Shown in pieces: positions 5,871 to 5,920 of a stretch of DNA of 5,920 nucleotides. Every line of letters starts with the position of its first letter. Positions within the stretch are counted from its first letter, which is position 1. Source of the DNA: JANWHF01 sp036276235 (GTDB taxonomy: Bacteria; Planctomycetota; Phycisphaerae; Tepidisphaerales; Tepidisphaeraceae); NCBI GenBank assembly GCA_036276235.1, contig DATBDZ010000460.1:1-5920 (forward strand). Direction: 5' to 3'. Below the pieces are notes generated by a model, which saw nothing but the letters and a program-made list of their open reading frames with translations, made no database searches and was not told where the DNA came from. The position numbers and the translations under genes are program-made.

Positions 5871-5893
5871 AAATCCGCAGAATGCGGGATTTT
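5871..5893 (+). terminator. Candidate terminator-like hairpin near the right edge
   Basis: AAATCCGCA (5871-5879) pairs with TGCGGGATTT (5883-5892) around a GAA loop, giving nine base pairs with one bulged G. The right arm ends in a run of four T (5890-5893). It lies about 85 bases after the epimerase-like gene and could end its transcript. The T-run is short and partly within the stem, so confidence is low. Confidence 0.35.
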
Positions 5894-5920
5894 CGACGAA
5901 GCACGACGCGCTATCTTTAC

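Overview
The window is a high-GC, gene-dense bacterial chromosome segment. It looks most like a planctomycete, probably class Phycisphaerae and near Tepidisphaerales. That is an inference from protein style: a large glycoside-hydrolase-type protein ending in amidotransferase-like domains, a secreted GH13 enzyme with a Gly/Ala/Gln/Arg-rich insertion, and strong GGAGG-type ribosome binding sites. No rRNA, tRNA, CRISPR array or insertion sequence is visible.

Layout, left to right. Positions 3-1601 (+) are the 3' part of a large gene whose frame is open to the left edge. Four bases after its stop, and convergent with it, lies a 58-residue membrane protein of the PLDc_N type (1606-1782, -). A 143-bp gap follows, with no confident feature. 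Then comes a secreted alpha-amylase-superfamily (GH13) enzyme of 663 residues (1926-3917, -) with all catalytic residues present. After a 95-bp gap there is a two-gene DUF433/DUF5615 module (4013-4695, -), read antitoxin first, with a 4-base ATGA overlap. A short divergent intergenic region carries a 7-bp inverted repeat at the likely module promoter. A TIGR01777-family nucleotide-sugar-epimerase-like protein (4841-5788, +) reads the other way. The last 132 bp hold two hairpins and a palindrome, plus a reading frame that stays open to the right edge but is not convincing as a gene.

How the genes relate. The left-hand protein and the GH13 enzyme both point to carbohydrate processing outside the cytoplasm, but they lie on opposite strands and are not one operon. 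The DUF433/DUF5615 pair is a self-contained, probably autoregulated toxin-antitoxin-like unit between housekeeping or metabolic genes. GH13 lies downstream on the same strand with no obvious promoter of its own, so read-through from the module is possible. The epimerase-like gene is transcribed alone, with no clear Shine-Dalgarno sequence. I see no clearly new multi-gene system. The points most worth a second look are the low-complexity insertion inside the GH13 catalytic barrel, the compact TA module with its operator-like repeat, the very small PLDc_N gene, and the repeat-like hairpin near the right edge.
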